From NCBI GenBank assembly GCA_035495555.1, contig DATJFQ010000078.1, positions 1 through 64,000 of the forward strand: 64,000 bases of DNA, read 5' to 3'. The notes under the pieces are model-generated. The model was not told where the DNA came from, ran no database searches, and saw only the letters and a list, made by a program, of their open reading frames with translations. Both the position numbers and the translations under genes were made by a program. This document shows positions 50,749-60,296 of this stretch, one piece after another (the stretch's first letter is position 1; the number at the start of each line of letters is the position of its first letter). Source of the stretch: DATJFQ01 sp035495555. Lineage in GTDB: Bacteria > Acidobacteriota > Vicinamibacteria > Vicinamibacterales > 2-12-FULL-66-21.

Positions 50749-51825
50749 TCAGAGACCTCCGACCTCGGCGCGCCCGCGCCAGGCGCCGAGCTTCCGCTGC
50801 GCCAGTGCGGTGATCGCCGCCGCGAGCGGTTCCGGGTGGTGGCGGATCTTGCCCGCCGGGTGTTCCGACACCAGCGGGACGCCGATCGCCCGCACCCCAA
50901 GCCGATCCAGCGCCGCGAGATCGAACGCGCTCGCGACGACCGGGAACGCACCGCGCTCGCGATAGACCGCGGCCAGCGCGTCCGGCACCGGCGTGGTGTT
51001 GTAGATCACGTAATCGAACAACTGCCGCCCCACGTGACGCTCGATGGCGAGCAGGTGCTCGAGGATCCCGTACGTGTCCGTCTCTCCCGGCTCGGTCATC
51101 AGATTCGCGACGAGCACGCGCAGGCCGCGCGATCGCTCGATCGCGCCTGCGACGTCAGGCACCAGGAGCGGCGGCAGGATGCTCGTATACAAGCTCCCCG
51201 GACCCGCGACGATGACGGTGGCCTCCTCGATGGCGCCGATGACCCGCGACGGGCAGCACGGCCGCTCGGGCAGCAGCGCGAGGCGCGCGATCGCTCCGCC
51301 CGCCGCCGCGATCGCCGTTTCACCGCTCACCACCCGGCCATCCGCCAGTTCCGCGACGAGCGTCACGACCTCGTTCGTGGCGGGCAGCACGACGCCGCGA
51401 GCGCCGACGACCCGCGCCGCCAGGTCCACGGCTGCCGCGAAGTCCTGCGTGACGTCCGCAAGCGCCGCGAGCATCAGGTTGCCGACGGCGTGGCCGCTCA
51501 GCCCCTCGCCGCTCCCGAAGCGGTACTGAAACAGGTCCGCGATTTTCGCGCGGTTGTCCGATAGCGCCGCGAGGCAGTTGCGGATGTCGCCCGGCGGAAT
51601 CATCTTGAATTCGGCGCGCAGCCGTCCTGAGCTCCCGCCGTCGTCGGACGTGGCGACGACCGCGACCAGGTGATCGCGCGCGGTGTCGGCCGCGTCCGCA
51701 ACGATGATCGGATGCAGCCCCCGCAGCACGTTGGGTAATCCTGTGCCGCCGCCAATCGCGACCACGCGCGGCTGCTGTGCAGGCGCGTCGGGCTGCGGGC
51801 AGTGCGGCTGTGGCGTGGGTAGCAT
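50749..51825 (-). CDS. YvcK/CofD-like protein
   Basis: 358 residues of the YvcK (gluconeogenesis factor) branch of the CofD family: VVAIGGGTGLPNVLRGL (Rossmann-like nucleotide site), VATSDDGGSSGRLR, IPPGDIRNCLAAL, GHAVGNLMLAAL, and IVAGPGSLYTSILPPLLV. YvcK binds UDP-sugars and influences cell-envelope carbon flow in other bacteria. A place inside an EPS operon, with TAATG overlap to the nucleotidyltransferase, is unusual and would fit sensing of nucleotide-sugar supply. The first 15 residues are a Pro/Gln-rich tail of doubtful value. Confidence 0.88.
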   Translation of the reverse strand: MLPTPQPHCPQPDAPAQQPRVVAIGGGTGLPNVLRGLHPIIVADAADTARDHLVAVVATSDDGGSSGRLRAEFKMIPPGDIRNCLAALSDNRAKIADLFQYRFGSGEGLSGHAVGNLMLAALADVTQDFAAAVDLAARVVGARGVVLPATNEVVTLVAELADGRVVSGETAIAAAGGAIARLALLPERPCCPSRVIGAIEEATVIVAGPGSLYTSILPPLLVPDVAGAIERSRGLRVLVANLMTEPGETDTYGILEHLLAIERHVGRQLFDYVIYNTTPVPDALAAVYRERGAFPVVASAFDLAALDRLGVRAIGVPLVSEHPAGKIRHHPEPLAAAITALAQRKLGAWRGRAEVGGL

Positions 51826-52598
51826 TACAACCCTCGCCCGAACTCCGCTGCCGGCGTGGCGGCGTGCGCTTCGTCCAGCGCATCGATCGCCGGGAGCACC
51901 TCACGGACCGCCCGCCGATAGTCTTCCGGAAAATCGATTTCGATCCACGGATACCCGCGCGTGCCGATCGCCCAGAGCGGCCGCTCCGCCGCATAAGCGC
52001 TGAAGGCCTTGGGCGCCCAGTCTCGCCTGCCGCCGCGGGCCACGATGGCGTCGAGAATCTCAATGACGCGCGGAGCGCTGTCCGGTCCGAACTTGACGAC
52101 CCCGAGGTTCTCCGCATGCGCCTGATCGGGCGGCAGCGTCTTGGACATTTCCATCACCCGGCCCGCGCGGATGCGAACCTTCATCTCCTCGTCGCCGTAG
52201 GGCGGCTGCGAAGGCTGCCGGTAATCGGCCAGGAGCGCGGCATCGTGGCCGGACGCGAGCAGATCCTCGAGGAGCACGGGAGGGAAGAGCACGTCACAGT
52301 TGAGGACCACGAAACCTTCATAAAGCAGAGCTCGTGCCATCCAGAGCGAATACAAACTGTTCGTCTGCGCGAACTCCGGGTTCTCGACAAACGTGGCGCG
52401 CGTGCCGCACACGTCGCGAACGCGCTCGGCCTGACAGCCGACGACGACGGCGATGTCGTCGACGCCGGAATTTTCGAGCGCGCGAATCTGCCGCTCGATC
52501 AACGTCACGCCGCCAAGCTCGACCAGACACTTCGGCCGATCGGCTGCCGTCCCGTTGAGCCGTGAACCTTTGCCCGCCGCCAGTACGATGCCCCGCAT
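51825..52598 (-). CDS. Nucleotidyltransferase (LicC-like cytidylyltransferase family)
   Basis: 257 residues of the NTP_transferase fold: RGIVLAAGKGSRLNG (2-16), DRPKCLVELGG (LVELGG with the catalytic Lys), TNSLYSLWMA and LNCDVLFPP (metal-binding Asp). The TNSLYSL segment is typical of LicC-like CTP:phosphocholine cytidylyltransferases and alditol-phosphate relatives. It may make the CDP-linked donor used by the two CDP-glycerol-type transferases. ATG 52598 is chosen for the family start; an upstream in-frame start adds four residues. Confidence 0.82.
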   Translation of the reverse strand: MRGIVLAAGKGSRLNGTAADRPKCLVELGGVTLIERQIRALENSGVDDIAVVVGCQAERVRDVCGTRATFVENPEFAQTNSLYSLWMARALLYEGFVVLNCDVLFPPVLLEDLLASGHDAALLADYRQPSQPPYGDEEMKVRIRAGRVMEMSKTLPPDQAHAENLGVVKFGPDSAPRVIEILDAIVARGGRRDWAPKAFSAYAAERPLWAIGTRGYPWIEIDFPEDYRRAVREVLPAIDALDEAHAATPAAEFGRGL

Positions 52599-52628
52599 GC
52601 TCGAAACCAATCCTCCTGACGCCTGCCG

Positions 52629-54212
52629 TTACGCCGCTGGCGCAAGGCCGTCGCGCCGCCCAAGCAGTTCCATCAACTTCGCCGCATATTGCGCACGGTC
52701 CGAGCGTCCGACCGCCGCGCTGAAGAGCAGTACGTATAGCAACCCCGCGACACCCGCCTGCAGCGCCACCATCGCGAAGCTCACAGGTGCCAGCCGCCGG
52801 CTCGCCTCCAGCAGGACCGCCACGACCACCCCGGGCCAGATCGCTGGCCATATCGCGTGATGAAATGCACGGCCGAGCGGAAGGTGCACGCGACGGCAGG
52901 CAGCCGGCCACAGGACGAAGATGGAGGCGACCGCGACCGGGACGACGGTGCCGATGGCTACGCCGGGCAGCCCGAGGGGGCCCACCAGCGCCGCGCTCAT
53001 CACGAGGTTGACGAGCCCCGTGATGATGTTGACGAAGGCGAGATAGCGGATCTTCCCGGCGCCCTTGAGCAGCGTGGTCGACGTTGCGTTGCCGACGCGC
53101 AGCGCCACCGCGAGCGCGAGGATCTGGATGATGATGGCGCTCCCAAGCATCCTCGGGCCGACCCACGCGAGTACAAGGGGCTGTGCGAGCACGACCAGCG
53201 TGACGGCGATCGGCAGCACGGTTGCCAGCGACAGCCGCGTGCCTTCGAGCAGCACCTTCTGCAGCCGCTCGATGCGATTGGTCGCATCCGAGTCGACGAC
53301 AACGGGGAAGAGCACCGCGTTGCTCTGGTTCGTCAGCCGCTGCGTGCCGGAGACAATGCGGTCGGCAACCGCCCACACCGCGACGGGCCCGGGGCCCAGG
53401 AAGACGCCGATGACGACTTCGTCCAGCTCGTAATTGAGCTTGTTGGCCCAGTCGATGATGGACGAGTAGACGCTGAACCCCGTGACTTCGCGCAGGCGGC
53501 TGCGCCGGAAGAGCGACGGCCGCAGCCGCAGCGCCGGATAGATGGAATACGCGTTCCGTCGATAGACGAAGTAGGTGATGATCCGGACCGCCGTCGTCGC
53601 GGCTACGAGCGCGATGACGCCGTAGCCCGCCAGCAGCACGGCGACGTTCGCCGCCGCGACCCCGATGCTGCTCACGATCGCGACGAGGTTGTTGATGTCG
53701 TACCGCTGAAAACCGCCGATGATTCCGCCGAAGATGCTGAATGGGAAGTTCGCGGCCACGTTCAGCCCGATGATCAGCAGGATCCACCGGCCGGTCTGGG
53801 CTTCGACTGCGGAGATGCGGAAGACGTGATCGAGATTGAAGGCCAGGCCGATGATGATGAGGTACGCGAGCACGCCGAAGGAGGCGAACACGAAGAAGGT
53901 GGTGCTCGCGATTTCGTTCAGCGCGGAGGTATCGTGATGCGCGCGGTATCGCGCGATGAAGTTGACCAGCGCGCCGCCGAACCCCATATCGAGGATTGAG
54001 AAATGGATGGTGACCGACGCCGTCAGCATCCAGAGTCCGTACCATTCCTGGCCGAGATGCCGCAGGTTGAACGGCAGCATCACGAGGCCTATGACGAGTT
54101 CGACCGCGATTGCGAGGTAGCGCGTCGTGATGTTGCGCGCGAGCGTCGCGAACGGCCGCTCGTCGGCCTCGGCCCAGGTGGCGTCCGCCCCCTCCGGCGA
54201 GCGTGGGTTCAC
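52629..54212 (-). CDS. Polysaccharide flippase (Wzx/MATE-like)
   Basis: 527 residues with about 14 membrane helices in the oligosaccharide-flippase/MOP fold. The first helices (AIAVELVIGLVMLPFNLRHLG and YGLWMLTASVTIHFSILDMG) match Wzx proteins, and the C-terminal helices are long and apolar. It would flip the undecaprenyl-linked repeat unit to the periplasmic face for polymerisation. The start is GTG 54212, whose GTGA overlaps the stop of the sugar-phosphate transferase. Thirty bases follow before the nucleotidyltransferase. Confidence 0.88.
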   Translation of the reverse strand: MNPRSPEGADATWAEADERPFATLARNITTRYLAIAVELVIGLVMLPFNLRHLGQEWYGLWMLTASVTIHFSILDMGFGGALVNFIARYRAHHDTSALNEIASTTFFVFASFGVLAYLIIIGLAFNLDHVFRISAVEAQTGRWILLIIGLNVAANFPFSIFGGIIGGFQRYDINNLVAIVSSIGVAAANVAVLLAGYGVIALVAATTAVRIITYFVYRRNAYSIYPALRLRPSLFRRSRLREVTGFSVYSSIIDWANKLNYELDEVVIGVFLGPGPVAVWAVADRIVSGTQRLTNQSNAVLFPVVVDSDATNRIERLQKVLLEGTRLSLATVLPIAVTLVVLAQPLVLAWVGPRMLGSAIIIQILALAVALRVGNATSTTLLKGAGKIRYLAFVNIITGLVNLVMSAALVGPLGLPGVAIGTVVPVAVASIFVLWPAACRRVHLPLGRAFHHAIWPAIWPGVVVAVLLEASRRLAPVSFAMVALQAGVAGLLYVLLFSAAVGRSDRAQYAAKLMELLGRRDGLAPAA

Positions 54213-55582
54213 GCCGCCCCCTTCCGGAAGAGCACGACCTTGACCGTGTCGAACACGATGGTCAGATCGAAGAACACCGACAAGTGCTTGATGTAATACA
54301 GGTCGTAGCGAAGCTTCTCCATCGCGTCTTCGAGTGACGACCCGTAGCGGTACTTCACCTGCGCCCAGCCGGTCAGGCCCGGTTTCACGGCGTGCCGCTG
54401 CTGGTAAAACGGAATCTGGCGCGACAGCTCGTCGACGAAGAACGGCCGCTCGGGCCGCGGGCCGACGAAGCTCATGTCTCCGCGGAGCACGTTCCAGAGC
54501 TGCGGCAGCTCATCGAGCCGCGTCGTTCGGATGAACCTGCCGACCCGGGTCACGCGCTCGTCGCCGTCCTTGGCCCACACGGGGCGGCCGCCCTGCTCGG
54601 CGTCTTTCCGCATCGATCGAAACTTCGAGAGCACGAACGGGCGCCCGTTTTCGCCGACCCGCTCCTGGCGGTAGAAGATCGGCCGGCCGTCTTCAATCCA
54701 GACGAGCGCTGCCGTGAGCGCCATCAGCGGCAGCGTCGCGACCGCCATCAGCAGCGACAGCGTCAGGTCGATTGCCCGTTTCATCAGGCGCGAGACGCGC
54801 GACACGCGGAAACCGTCAGAGAAGATCAGCCACGAGGGGCGGAGATCGTCGATGAGAATCTTGCCCGTGACGCGCTCGTACGTCGTCGTCGCGTCCTCCA
54901 CGCGTACGCCGGACATCTTCGCGCGCAGGAGTTCCTGGATGGGCAGCTTGCCGCGGCGGTCGGCGAGACCGACGACAATCCGGTCGATCTGGTGTGCGGC
55001 GACGAGCCGGTCGATGTCGGCCGGCGTGCCGATGATCCCCGGGTTCACGATGCGCTCGCCGATCCGCGAGGCGTCGTCATCGATGAAGCCGACGACGCGA
55101 TATGCGAAGTCGTGCTGATCGAGGATCTGGCGTGCGACCTTTCGGGCGGTCTCCCCCGTCCCGACGACGAGCACGCGCTCCTCGAGCCGCAGGCGCCCGA
55201 ACAGCTGGTTGAAAGCCATCCGCCAGGCGAGGATGGCGATCAGGAAGACGAACAGTGACGAGACGAAGATACCGTTGCCGATGATCAGGCCGGGGAGCAG
55301 GAAGTAGAGCGCTGCGAGCAGAATCGACGCCGCGCCCCCGGCCTGCAGCAGGCGAACGACGAGCTCACGGTTGGAGTGGACAACGGTGAGGTCGTAGAAA
55401 TCGTTGTAATAGAGACAGAGCTGGCAGATCGCGGTGACGAGCGCGATCTTCCAGATGTTCGCCGCGAAGTCGTGCCCGTTCTGCACGGACGCGGCAAGCG
55501 CCACCGATCCGAAGATCAGCAGCAGCTCGCCGGCGAAGACCGTGAGGCTCCGCGTCGACACGTGGCGATTGAAGACCTGCAT
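54209..55582 (-). CDS. Undecaprenyl-phosphate sugar phosphotransferase (exosortase-locus EpsB type)
   Basis: 457 residues: four N-terminal helices (about 12-125), a Rossmann-like CoA-binding-type domain (VLVVGTGETARKVARQIL, GFIDDD) and the C-terminal bacterial sugar transferase domain with KRAIDLTLSLLMAVATLPLM, FYRQERVGENGRPF, LSKFRSMRKDAE and DELPQLWNVLRGDMSFVGPRP. It starts the EPS unit by moving a sugar-1-phosphate onto undecaprenyl phosphate. The N-terminal FNRHVSTRSLTVFAGE matches enzymes of exosortase-A loci. Confidence 0.92.
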   Translation of the reverse strand: MQVFNRHVSTRSLTVFAGELLLIFGSVALAASVQNGHDFAANIWKIALVTAICQLCLYYNDFYDLTVVHSNRELVVRLLQAGGAASILLAALYFLLPGLIIGNGIFVSSLFVFLIAILAWRMAFNQLFGRLRLEERVLVVGTGETARKVARQILDQHDFAYRVVGFIDDDASRIGERIVNPGIIGTPADIDRLVAAHQIDRIVVGLADRRGKLPIQELLRAKMSGVRVEDATTTYERVTGKILIDDLRPSWLIFSDGFRVSRVSRLMKRAIDLTLSLLMAVATLPLMALTAALVWIEDGRPIFYRQERVGENGRPFVLSKFRSMRKDAEQGGRPVWAKDGDERVTRVGRFIRTTRLDELPQLWNVLRGDMSFVGPRPERPFFVDELSRQIPFYQQRHAVKPGLTGWAQVKYRYGSSLEDAMEKLRYDLYYIKHLSVFFDLTIVFDTVKVVLFRKGAA

Positions 55583-55593
55583 GGCGCCGCCGT

Positions 55594-56478
55594 TTACCCG
55601 CCGATATAGCCGTAGCCGTAGCCGTTGTACCGCTCGCCGTCCTTGTCGGTGGCCGCTTCGTTCAGCACCAGTCCGAGCACCTTCGAGACGTCGAGCCCGT
55701 GCAGGGCCCGGTCGATGGCCGGCTTTTCCGTCAGCCCGGCGCGCACGATCATCAGCACCGCATCGGCGATCGGTGTCAGGATGTGCACGTCGGCGAGCGG
55801 TTCGACCGGCGGCATGTCGATGATGATGCGGTCGAAGCGGGTGCGCAGCGTTTCGAGGGTGCGCCGCATGGCCGCCGACCCGAGCAGTTCCGCGGGGCTC
55901 GTTGGGGGAAGTCCCGCCGGCAGGATCGAGAGGTGCTGATCCTCGAGGTGCACCAGCGCATCCTCGAGCGCGGCGCCGCCCATCAGCACATCGGACAGGC
56001 CCGGCGCATCGCCGATCCCGAACAGGGTGTGAATCGACGGACGCCGCAGGTCGGCGTCGAGCAGCAGCACTCGCGGCTGAAATTCCTGCGCCATGGTCAG
56101 CGACAGGTTCGCGGCCGTGAGACTCTTGCCGTCGCCCTTGCTCGGACTCGTGATGATGATCGACCGCAGCGAGCGTCCGTTCTCCGCCTGGCGCACGCGA
56201 GTGCGCAGCGAGCGATACTGCTCGGCCGCGAGCGACCGCGGCGCCAGCGCCGCGACGAGGCGGTGATCCAGCGCCCCCGATCCGGCGCGGCGCGCGATCA
56301 CCGGTTCGGCGTCATCGCGATCAGTGGCCGGCATCTCTCGCGCGGGGGCGCTCAGCGGCATCGGCGCGGCGAGCGTTGCCGCGCCCGCCGATACGCCGCC
56401 GTCCGCGCTGAGCCCGCGCGTGCGGCGGACGCCGCCTTCGCGTTCCGCCTTCTTGAGGATCTCCTGAATGCGACTCAT
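55594..56478 (-). CDS. EPS tyrosine autokinase (CpsD/BY-kinase)
   Basis: 294 residues. Start SRIQEILKKAEREGG is typical of the exosortase-locus kinase. The BY-kinase core has AAEQYRSLRTRV, Walker A ITSPSKGDGKSLTAANL, Walker A' LLLDADLRRPS and Walker B IIIDMPPV, and a C-terminal Tyr cluster (YNGYGYGYIGG). It autophosphorylates and controls chain length together with the Wzz-like protein encoded just upstream (44 bp), which supplies the membrane part. Cytoplasmic. Confidence 0.92.
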   Translation of the reverse strand: MSRIQEILKKAEREGGVRRTRGLSADGGVSAGAATLAAPMPLSAPAREMPATDRDDAEPVIARRAGSGALDHRLVAALAPRSLAAEQYRSLRTRVRQAENGRSLRSIIITSPSKGDGKSLTAANLSLTMAQEFQPRVLLLDADLRRPSIHTLFGIGDAPGLSDVLMGGAALEDALVHLEDQHLSILPAGLPPTSPAELLGSAAMRRTLETLRTRFDRIIIDMPPVEPLADVHILTPIADAVLMIVRAGLTEKPAIDRALHGLDVSKVLGLVLNEAATDKDGERYNGYGYGYIGG

Positions 56479-56522
56479 CGTCTTCTCTGCTCCTGCAGTT
56501 GTGTCAGGCGTGACAGCCTGCG

Positions 56523-57983
56523 CTACGCCGCGGTGATCCGCGGAATCTCTCCAAGGACCGGCACTTCGAACTCGCTCTGAAGCGCCCGCGCGTCGTACAC
56601 CGAACGGTCGAGAAATTCGCGGCCGATTGCCGCGCCGGCGCCGAGGACGAGGCCTGCGACGAGCGCGAGGCCCATCACCTTCAGCGCGTTCGGCGACTCG
56701 GGCTTCGTCGGCAGGTTCGCCGGGTAGAGCACGCTGAAGCGTTCGTTGCCCTGCTTCCGTACCGTGTCTTCCGCGAGCTGTGCATTCGACAACTGCTTGG
56801 TCAGCTCGTCGTAGCGGCTGCGCTCCAGCTGCTGCTCGCGCAACAGGCCCGACAGCTCCTGTTCCACCATCGGCGAGGAGTCGACGCGTGCCTGATAGGT
56901 CGAGATTTGCGCTTGCGCGTTCTGCGAGGCGCGGCGCAGTTCGTCGATGCGCAGCTTCGTCTGATCGCGCTCGTTCAGCTTCGCGCGGTACAGGGGGTCG
57001 GCTCGAAGGAGCGCCTCCTGGTTGTTGGGCTCCTGTTGCTTGGCGCTCGCGAGATCCGCCCTCGCCTGTTTGATTTCTTCCTGCAGGCGGATGACCGCCG
57101 GATGCTTGTCGGTGTAGTTGAACGCCCGCGCCTGAGCGAGCTGCGTCTCGAGGTCATCGATGCGCTTCTGTGCCGCTTGTACCTGCGCCACCGACGCCGA
57201 CGTCATGCCTTCGGCGCCGACGCCTTGCCGCATCTGCGAGATCTGCGATTCGACGAGGTTCAAATGATCCTGCTCGGTGCGCAGCTGCATCGACAGCGAT
57301 TCGAACTGGCTGCGGGCACCGTTCACCATCTGCACGTTGGCCGCCGTCTGCTCCGGCAGGCGCCCCATGAAGTTCTGCTTCTTCGCGCGGAGCTCGTCGT
57401 CGATCTTGTTCAACTTCGCCTGACTGTCGGCGAGCTGCTGCGCGAGCAGTTCGGACGTGTTCTCGGCCATGACCGTCTGCTGCTTCGAGTTCTCTTCCAC
57501 GAACACGTAGGCCAGACGATTGGTGATCCGCTGCGCGCGGGCAGGGTCGCTGTCGCTGTATCCCAGATAGAAGAGGTCGATGCCCTTATCCGGATCGGGG
57601 CGCGTCAGGCCGATCGGGTTCGGGACGGCGATGTTCTCCATCACGTTCGTGCGCAGCCACGACGCGACGTCCGCCACCGGCTTCGCGGGGTTGATCTTCT
57701 CCTCGCGGACGACGCGCTCGAGCACGCCAGGGCTGAGCAGGAGCTGCGAAATCGCCCGCTGGCGTTCACCGGGATCCATGGAGCTGACCCCGCGCATCAG
57801 TTCCGGGGACAGCGTCGGGGACGCGACCGCGATCGCTGCCTGCGACACGTATTTCTTGGGCAGCAGAAGCACCGCCAGAATCCCGCCCAGCACGCAGACC
57901 GCGAGCGGGACCAGGAACCACCACATGCGGCGCTTGACGACGCCGATGTAATCGAGCGGATGAAAACTCTGTTCCTCCATCAT
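56523..57983 (-). CDS. Wzz-like polysaccharide chain-length determinant
   Basis: 486 residues. Two membrane helices (about 22-41 and 440-460) flank a long periplasmic coiled coil (about 180-400, many Gln/Leu/Glu heptads), the co-polymerase plan. The N-terminus HPLDYIGVVKRRMWWFLVPL is the Wzz domain. It sets EPS length and bridges the kinase to the Wza-like channel. ATG 57983 is chosen; its ATGA overlaps the outer-membrane gene's stop. The frame is open further upstream without meaning. Confidence 0.9.
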   Translation of the reverse strand: MMEEQSFHPLDYIGVVKRRMWWFLVPLAVCVLGGILAVLLLPKKYVSQAAIAVASPTLSPELMRGVSSMDPGERQRAISQLLLSPGVLERVVREEKINPAKPVADVASWLRTNVMENIAVPNPIGLTRPDPDKGIDLFYLGYSDSDPARAQRITNRLAYVFVEENSKQQTVMAENTSELLAQQLADSQAKLNKIDDELRAKKQNFMGRLPEQTAANVQMVNGARSQFESLSMQLRTEQDHLNLVESQISQMRQGVGAEGMTSASVAQVQAAQKRIDDLETQLAQARAFNYTDKHPAVIRLQEEIKQARADLASAKQQEPNNQEALLRADPLYRAKLNERDQTKLRIDELRRASQNAQAQISTYQARVDSSPMVEQELSGLLREQQLERSRYDELTKQLSNAQLAEDTVRKQGNERFSVLYPANLPTKPESPNALKVMGLALVAGLVLGAGAAIGREFLDRSVYDARALQSEFEVPVLGEIPRITAA

Positions 57984-59203
57984 TGTTCGATCCTCACGGG
58001 ACGGGCGACCACGAACTGGACGCCGATGATGTTCCGGTTGATCTGTCCGGCGAACAGCCGGGTGTCCTGCCGCGAAAACGCGTGATAGCCCTCGATCCGG
58101 AAGTACCGCACGAGCGCGTAGCCGACCGTGGTGTGAATCCAGATGGAGTCGAGTGGGATTTCCTGCGCGAGCAGCGGGTCGGTCCGGCGCCACGCCGCTG
58201 ACTCCTCGAGGTACAGGCGATTGCGGCTGAGCGGCATCGTCACGTATCCGCGCGTCTCCTGGCTCTGGTTCGTGCCGCCGAACGCAAACGACGGCACGTA
58301 GCTGCGCTCGTAGCTGGCGCCGAGCGTGGCGCGCTGCATTCGATGCGTCAGCCCGGCACGAAGATAGAGGCCCGTCTTACTCACGTCGTTCAAGTGATCG
58401 ATGAGGTGCGCGAAACCGGCCGCCGCTTCGAAATTCGTCCGCTCACCCACGCGATAGCGGTACAGCGCGCCCGTGTTCTGGAAGGAGAGGTGACGCGTGC
58501 CCTGATCCAGGTCGGCCCAGCGGACGGAGTACTCGGCCCCCGCCGACGACCGGGCGTCGAACGCCCTGGTGACGTCGCCGTGGACGCCGTTGATGAAGCC
58601 CCCGTTGAGGAGCGCATCCTTGCGATCGAAGTCGACCCACGTGAACTCGTACCGTGCGGTCGCCGTAACAGTCCGCGACACGCGCGCCTCGAGGCCGCTG
58701 TAGGCCGCGTTGTACCGCGAGCCATTTCGCTCGAAGGGCACGCCGTTCAGCTCGAGCTGGTCGGTGGTCGGTGTCCGCAGGAAGGCTTCTCCCGCGGAGA
58801 AGGTCAGGCGGCGAGTGACGCGGTGACGCAGCGACACTTCCGCCCGCTGCTCCAGGCTGTTGAGTTCGTCGAAATCGAAGTACCGCCGCACGAAGCCGTG
58901 ATAGCTCCCCGCGAAGTTCGTTCGCGGACTGTAGTACTCGAGGCTGCCGAACGGTTCCATTTCGAACAGGTTGTCCGCCGCGGTCTTGCCGACGTCTGCC
59001 GGCGGGAACGCGACCGCCACGTTCGTGTCGTGCAGCCATCCGAACGTCACGCCAGGCGTGAACGTCCAGCCGGGGAGCTGCCACGAGTCGAACTCCGCCG
59101 GCGGGGCGTCCTGCGCCTGTGCCCGGACCGGCACGAACAGCGCTGCCCCCAGCAGCGCCGCGACGAACGAGGAGCGCACATGTAAGGACATGCAGGACCC
59201 CAT
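57980..59203 (-). CDS. Outer-membrane beta-barrel protein of the EPS locus
   Basis: 407 residues with a signal peptide (about 1-30, ending VRAQAQ) and alternating aromatic/polar strands throughout (e.g. RTNFAGSYHGFVRRYFDF, TATARYEFTWVDFDR), ending in IGVQFVVARPVRIEQ. It resembles the outer-membrane protein found beside wza, wzz and the kinase in exosortase-A EPS loci. Likely a porin-like or secretin-associated EPS passage component. The ATG overlaps the Wza-like stop (TAATG). Confidence 0.8.
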   Translation of the reverse strand: MGSCMSLHVRSSFVAALLGAALFVPVRAQAQDAPPAEFDSWQLPGWTFTPGVTFGWLHDTNVAVAFPPADVGKTAADNLFEMEPFGSLEYYSPRTNFAGSYHGFVRRYFDFDELNSLEQRAEVSLRHRVTRRLTFSAGEAFLRTPTTDQLELNGVPFERNGSRYNAAYSGLEARVSRTVTATARYEFTWVDFDRKDALLNGGFINGVHGDVTRAFDARSSAGAEYSVRWADLDQGTRHLSFQNTGALYRYRVGERTNFEAAAGFAHLIDHLNDVSKTGLYLRAGLTHRMQRATLGASYERSYVPSFAFGGTNQSQETRGYVTMPLSRNRLYLEESAAWRRTDPLLAQEIPLDSIWIHTTVGYALVRYFRIEGYHAFSRQDTRLFAGQINRNIIGVQFVVARPVRIEQ

Positions 59204-59832
59204 TACTTGACGATGACCGTGTCGCCGGGCAGCAGTTGCAGCGGCTCGTGCGAGTCGTCGAGCGCTTCCTTGTAGTTGAACCGCAGCGTCTGCATGCCGT
59301 TCTTGCCGTGGCGCAGCACGCGAATGTCTTTCTTGTTGGCAAAATCGGTGAAGCCGCCCGCCATCGCGAGCGCCTGCAGGATGGACAAGCGGCCCCCCAC
59401 GAGCGACAGCGTCCCCGGCTTGTTGACTTCACCCATGACGTACACGACCTGGGGGACCGTTTCGAGCACCATGACGGTGACGACCGGGCTCGCAATGTAC
59501 TCGTTCAGCTGCTTGGCAATCTGATCCCGCAGCTCGAGCGACGTGCGCCCGGCCGCCGGGACATCGCCCAGCAGCGGCAGCGTGATCTTGCCGTCGGGCC
59601 GAATCTGCAGCGATGGCGAGAGATCCTGGTCGTGGTACACCTCGATATGGATCTTGTCGCCCGGCTGCAGGCGGTAGTCCGCCGACGTGTTGGCGGGGAG
59701 CGAAGGCACCGTCGCCGCGGTCGGCGCGTGATCCTGCGGTGCCGCGGTCCGGCTGCCCGACATCGGCGTCTGCGCCGACGCCGTGCTCAGCAGAATCAGG
59801 GAAGAGAGCGCCGCGAATGTCGCTGTTTTCAT
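59203..59832 (-). CDS. Wza-like polysaccharide export protein
   Basis: 209 residues with a signal peptide (1-20, STASAQ) but no lipobox, a poly-export domain (DYRLQPGDKIHIEVYHDQDL, about 51-70; DGKITLPLLGDV) and a SLBB domain (VYVMGEVNKPGTLSL, about 128-142; LQALAMAGGF). It is shorter than E. coli Wza and lacks its C-terminal membrane helix, as is usual in exosortase-A loci, so the neighbouring barrel protein may form the outer-membrane pore. AGGTG lies before ATG 59832. Eight bases separate it from the GGDEF-like gene. Confidence 0.9.
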   Translation of the reverse strand: MKTATFAALSSLILLSTASAQTPMSGSRTAAPQDHAPTAATVPSLPANTSADYRLQPGDKIHIEVYHDQDLSPSLQIRPDGKITLPLLGDVPAAGRTSLELRDQIAKQLNEYIASPVVTVMVLETVPQVVYVMGEVNKPGTLSLVGGRLSILQALAMAGGFTDFANKKDIRVLRHGKNGMQTLRFNYKEALDDSHEPLQLLPGDTVIVK

Positions 59833-59840
59833 CACTACAC

Positions 59841-60296
59841 CTATTGAGCGTTGGAGGCGCCGCGCGCGGGCGGACGTGAGGTCGTTCGCGCCTCGGCGGC
59901 TCGTTTCAACGTGCCCGCATCCGCGCCATGGGTCGGGCAGCACGCCGCCCCGATTTCGAGATCGATCGGGGTCGTGAACTGGTAGTGCTGCAGCCGCGCC
60001 CGCACGCGTTCGATCACGTGCATCGAACTCTGCAGGTCGGCGTCGAGCAGCACGAGTGACAACCGTCCCTCGGGGCTGGCCGAGAGGAGGTCCGTTTCCC
60101 GGACCTCGCGGCTGACCACGCGTGCGACTTCACGTATGGCCTCGACCGCTGTCGTCGCTGCACGGGGATCCATCAGGACCAGCGTCAGGAAGTTCTGGGA
60201 CCTGACGGCGCGCTTGAGCTCGTTATTCAGCACGAAGTCGAACGCTTCGGGCGTGAGCACGCGGAAATCCTCGTGGACGAAGTGGTCTGCCGTCAC
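59841..60296 (-). CDS. Degenerate GGDEF-like protein
   Basis: 151 residues with the fold pattern of a GGDEF domain: FDFVLNNELKRAVRSQNFLTLVLMD (read as helix then strand), helical AIREVARVVSREVRETD, and the strand where GGDEF should lie reads LSASPEGRLSLVLLDA. The signature and metal-binding residues are absent, so diguanylate cyclase activity is not expected; it may bind a partner or a nucleotide. The ATG overlaps the activator's stop (ATGA), suggesting it works with that sigma-54 activator. Confidence 0.7.
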   Translation of the reverse strand: MTADHFVHEDFRVLTPEAFDFVLNNELKRAVRSQNFLTLVLMDPRAATTAVEAIREVARVVSREVRETDLLSASPEGRLSLVLLDADLQSSMHVIERVRARLQHYQFTTPIDLEIGAACCPTHGADAGTLKRAAEARTTSRPPARGASNAQ

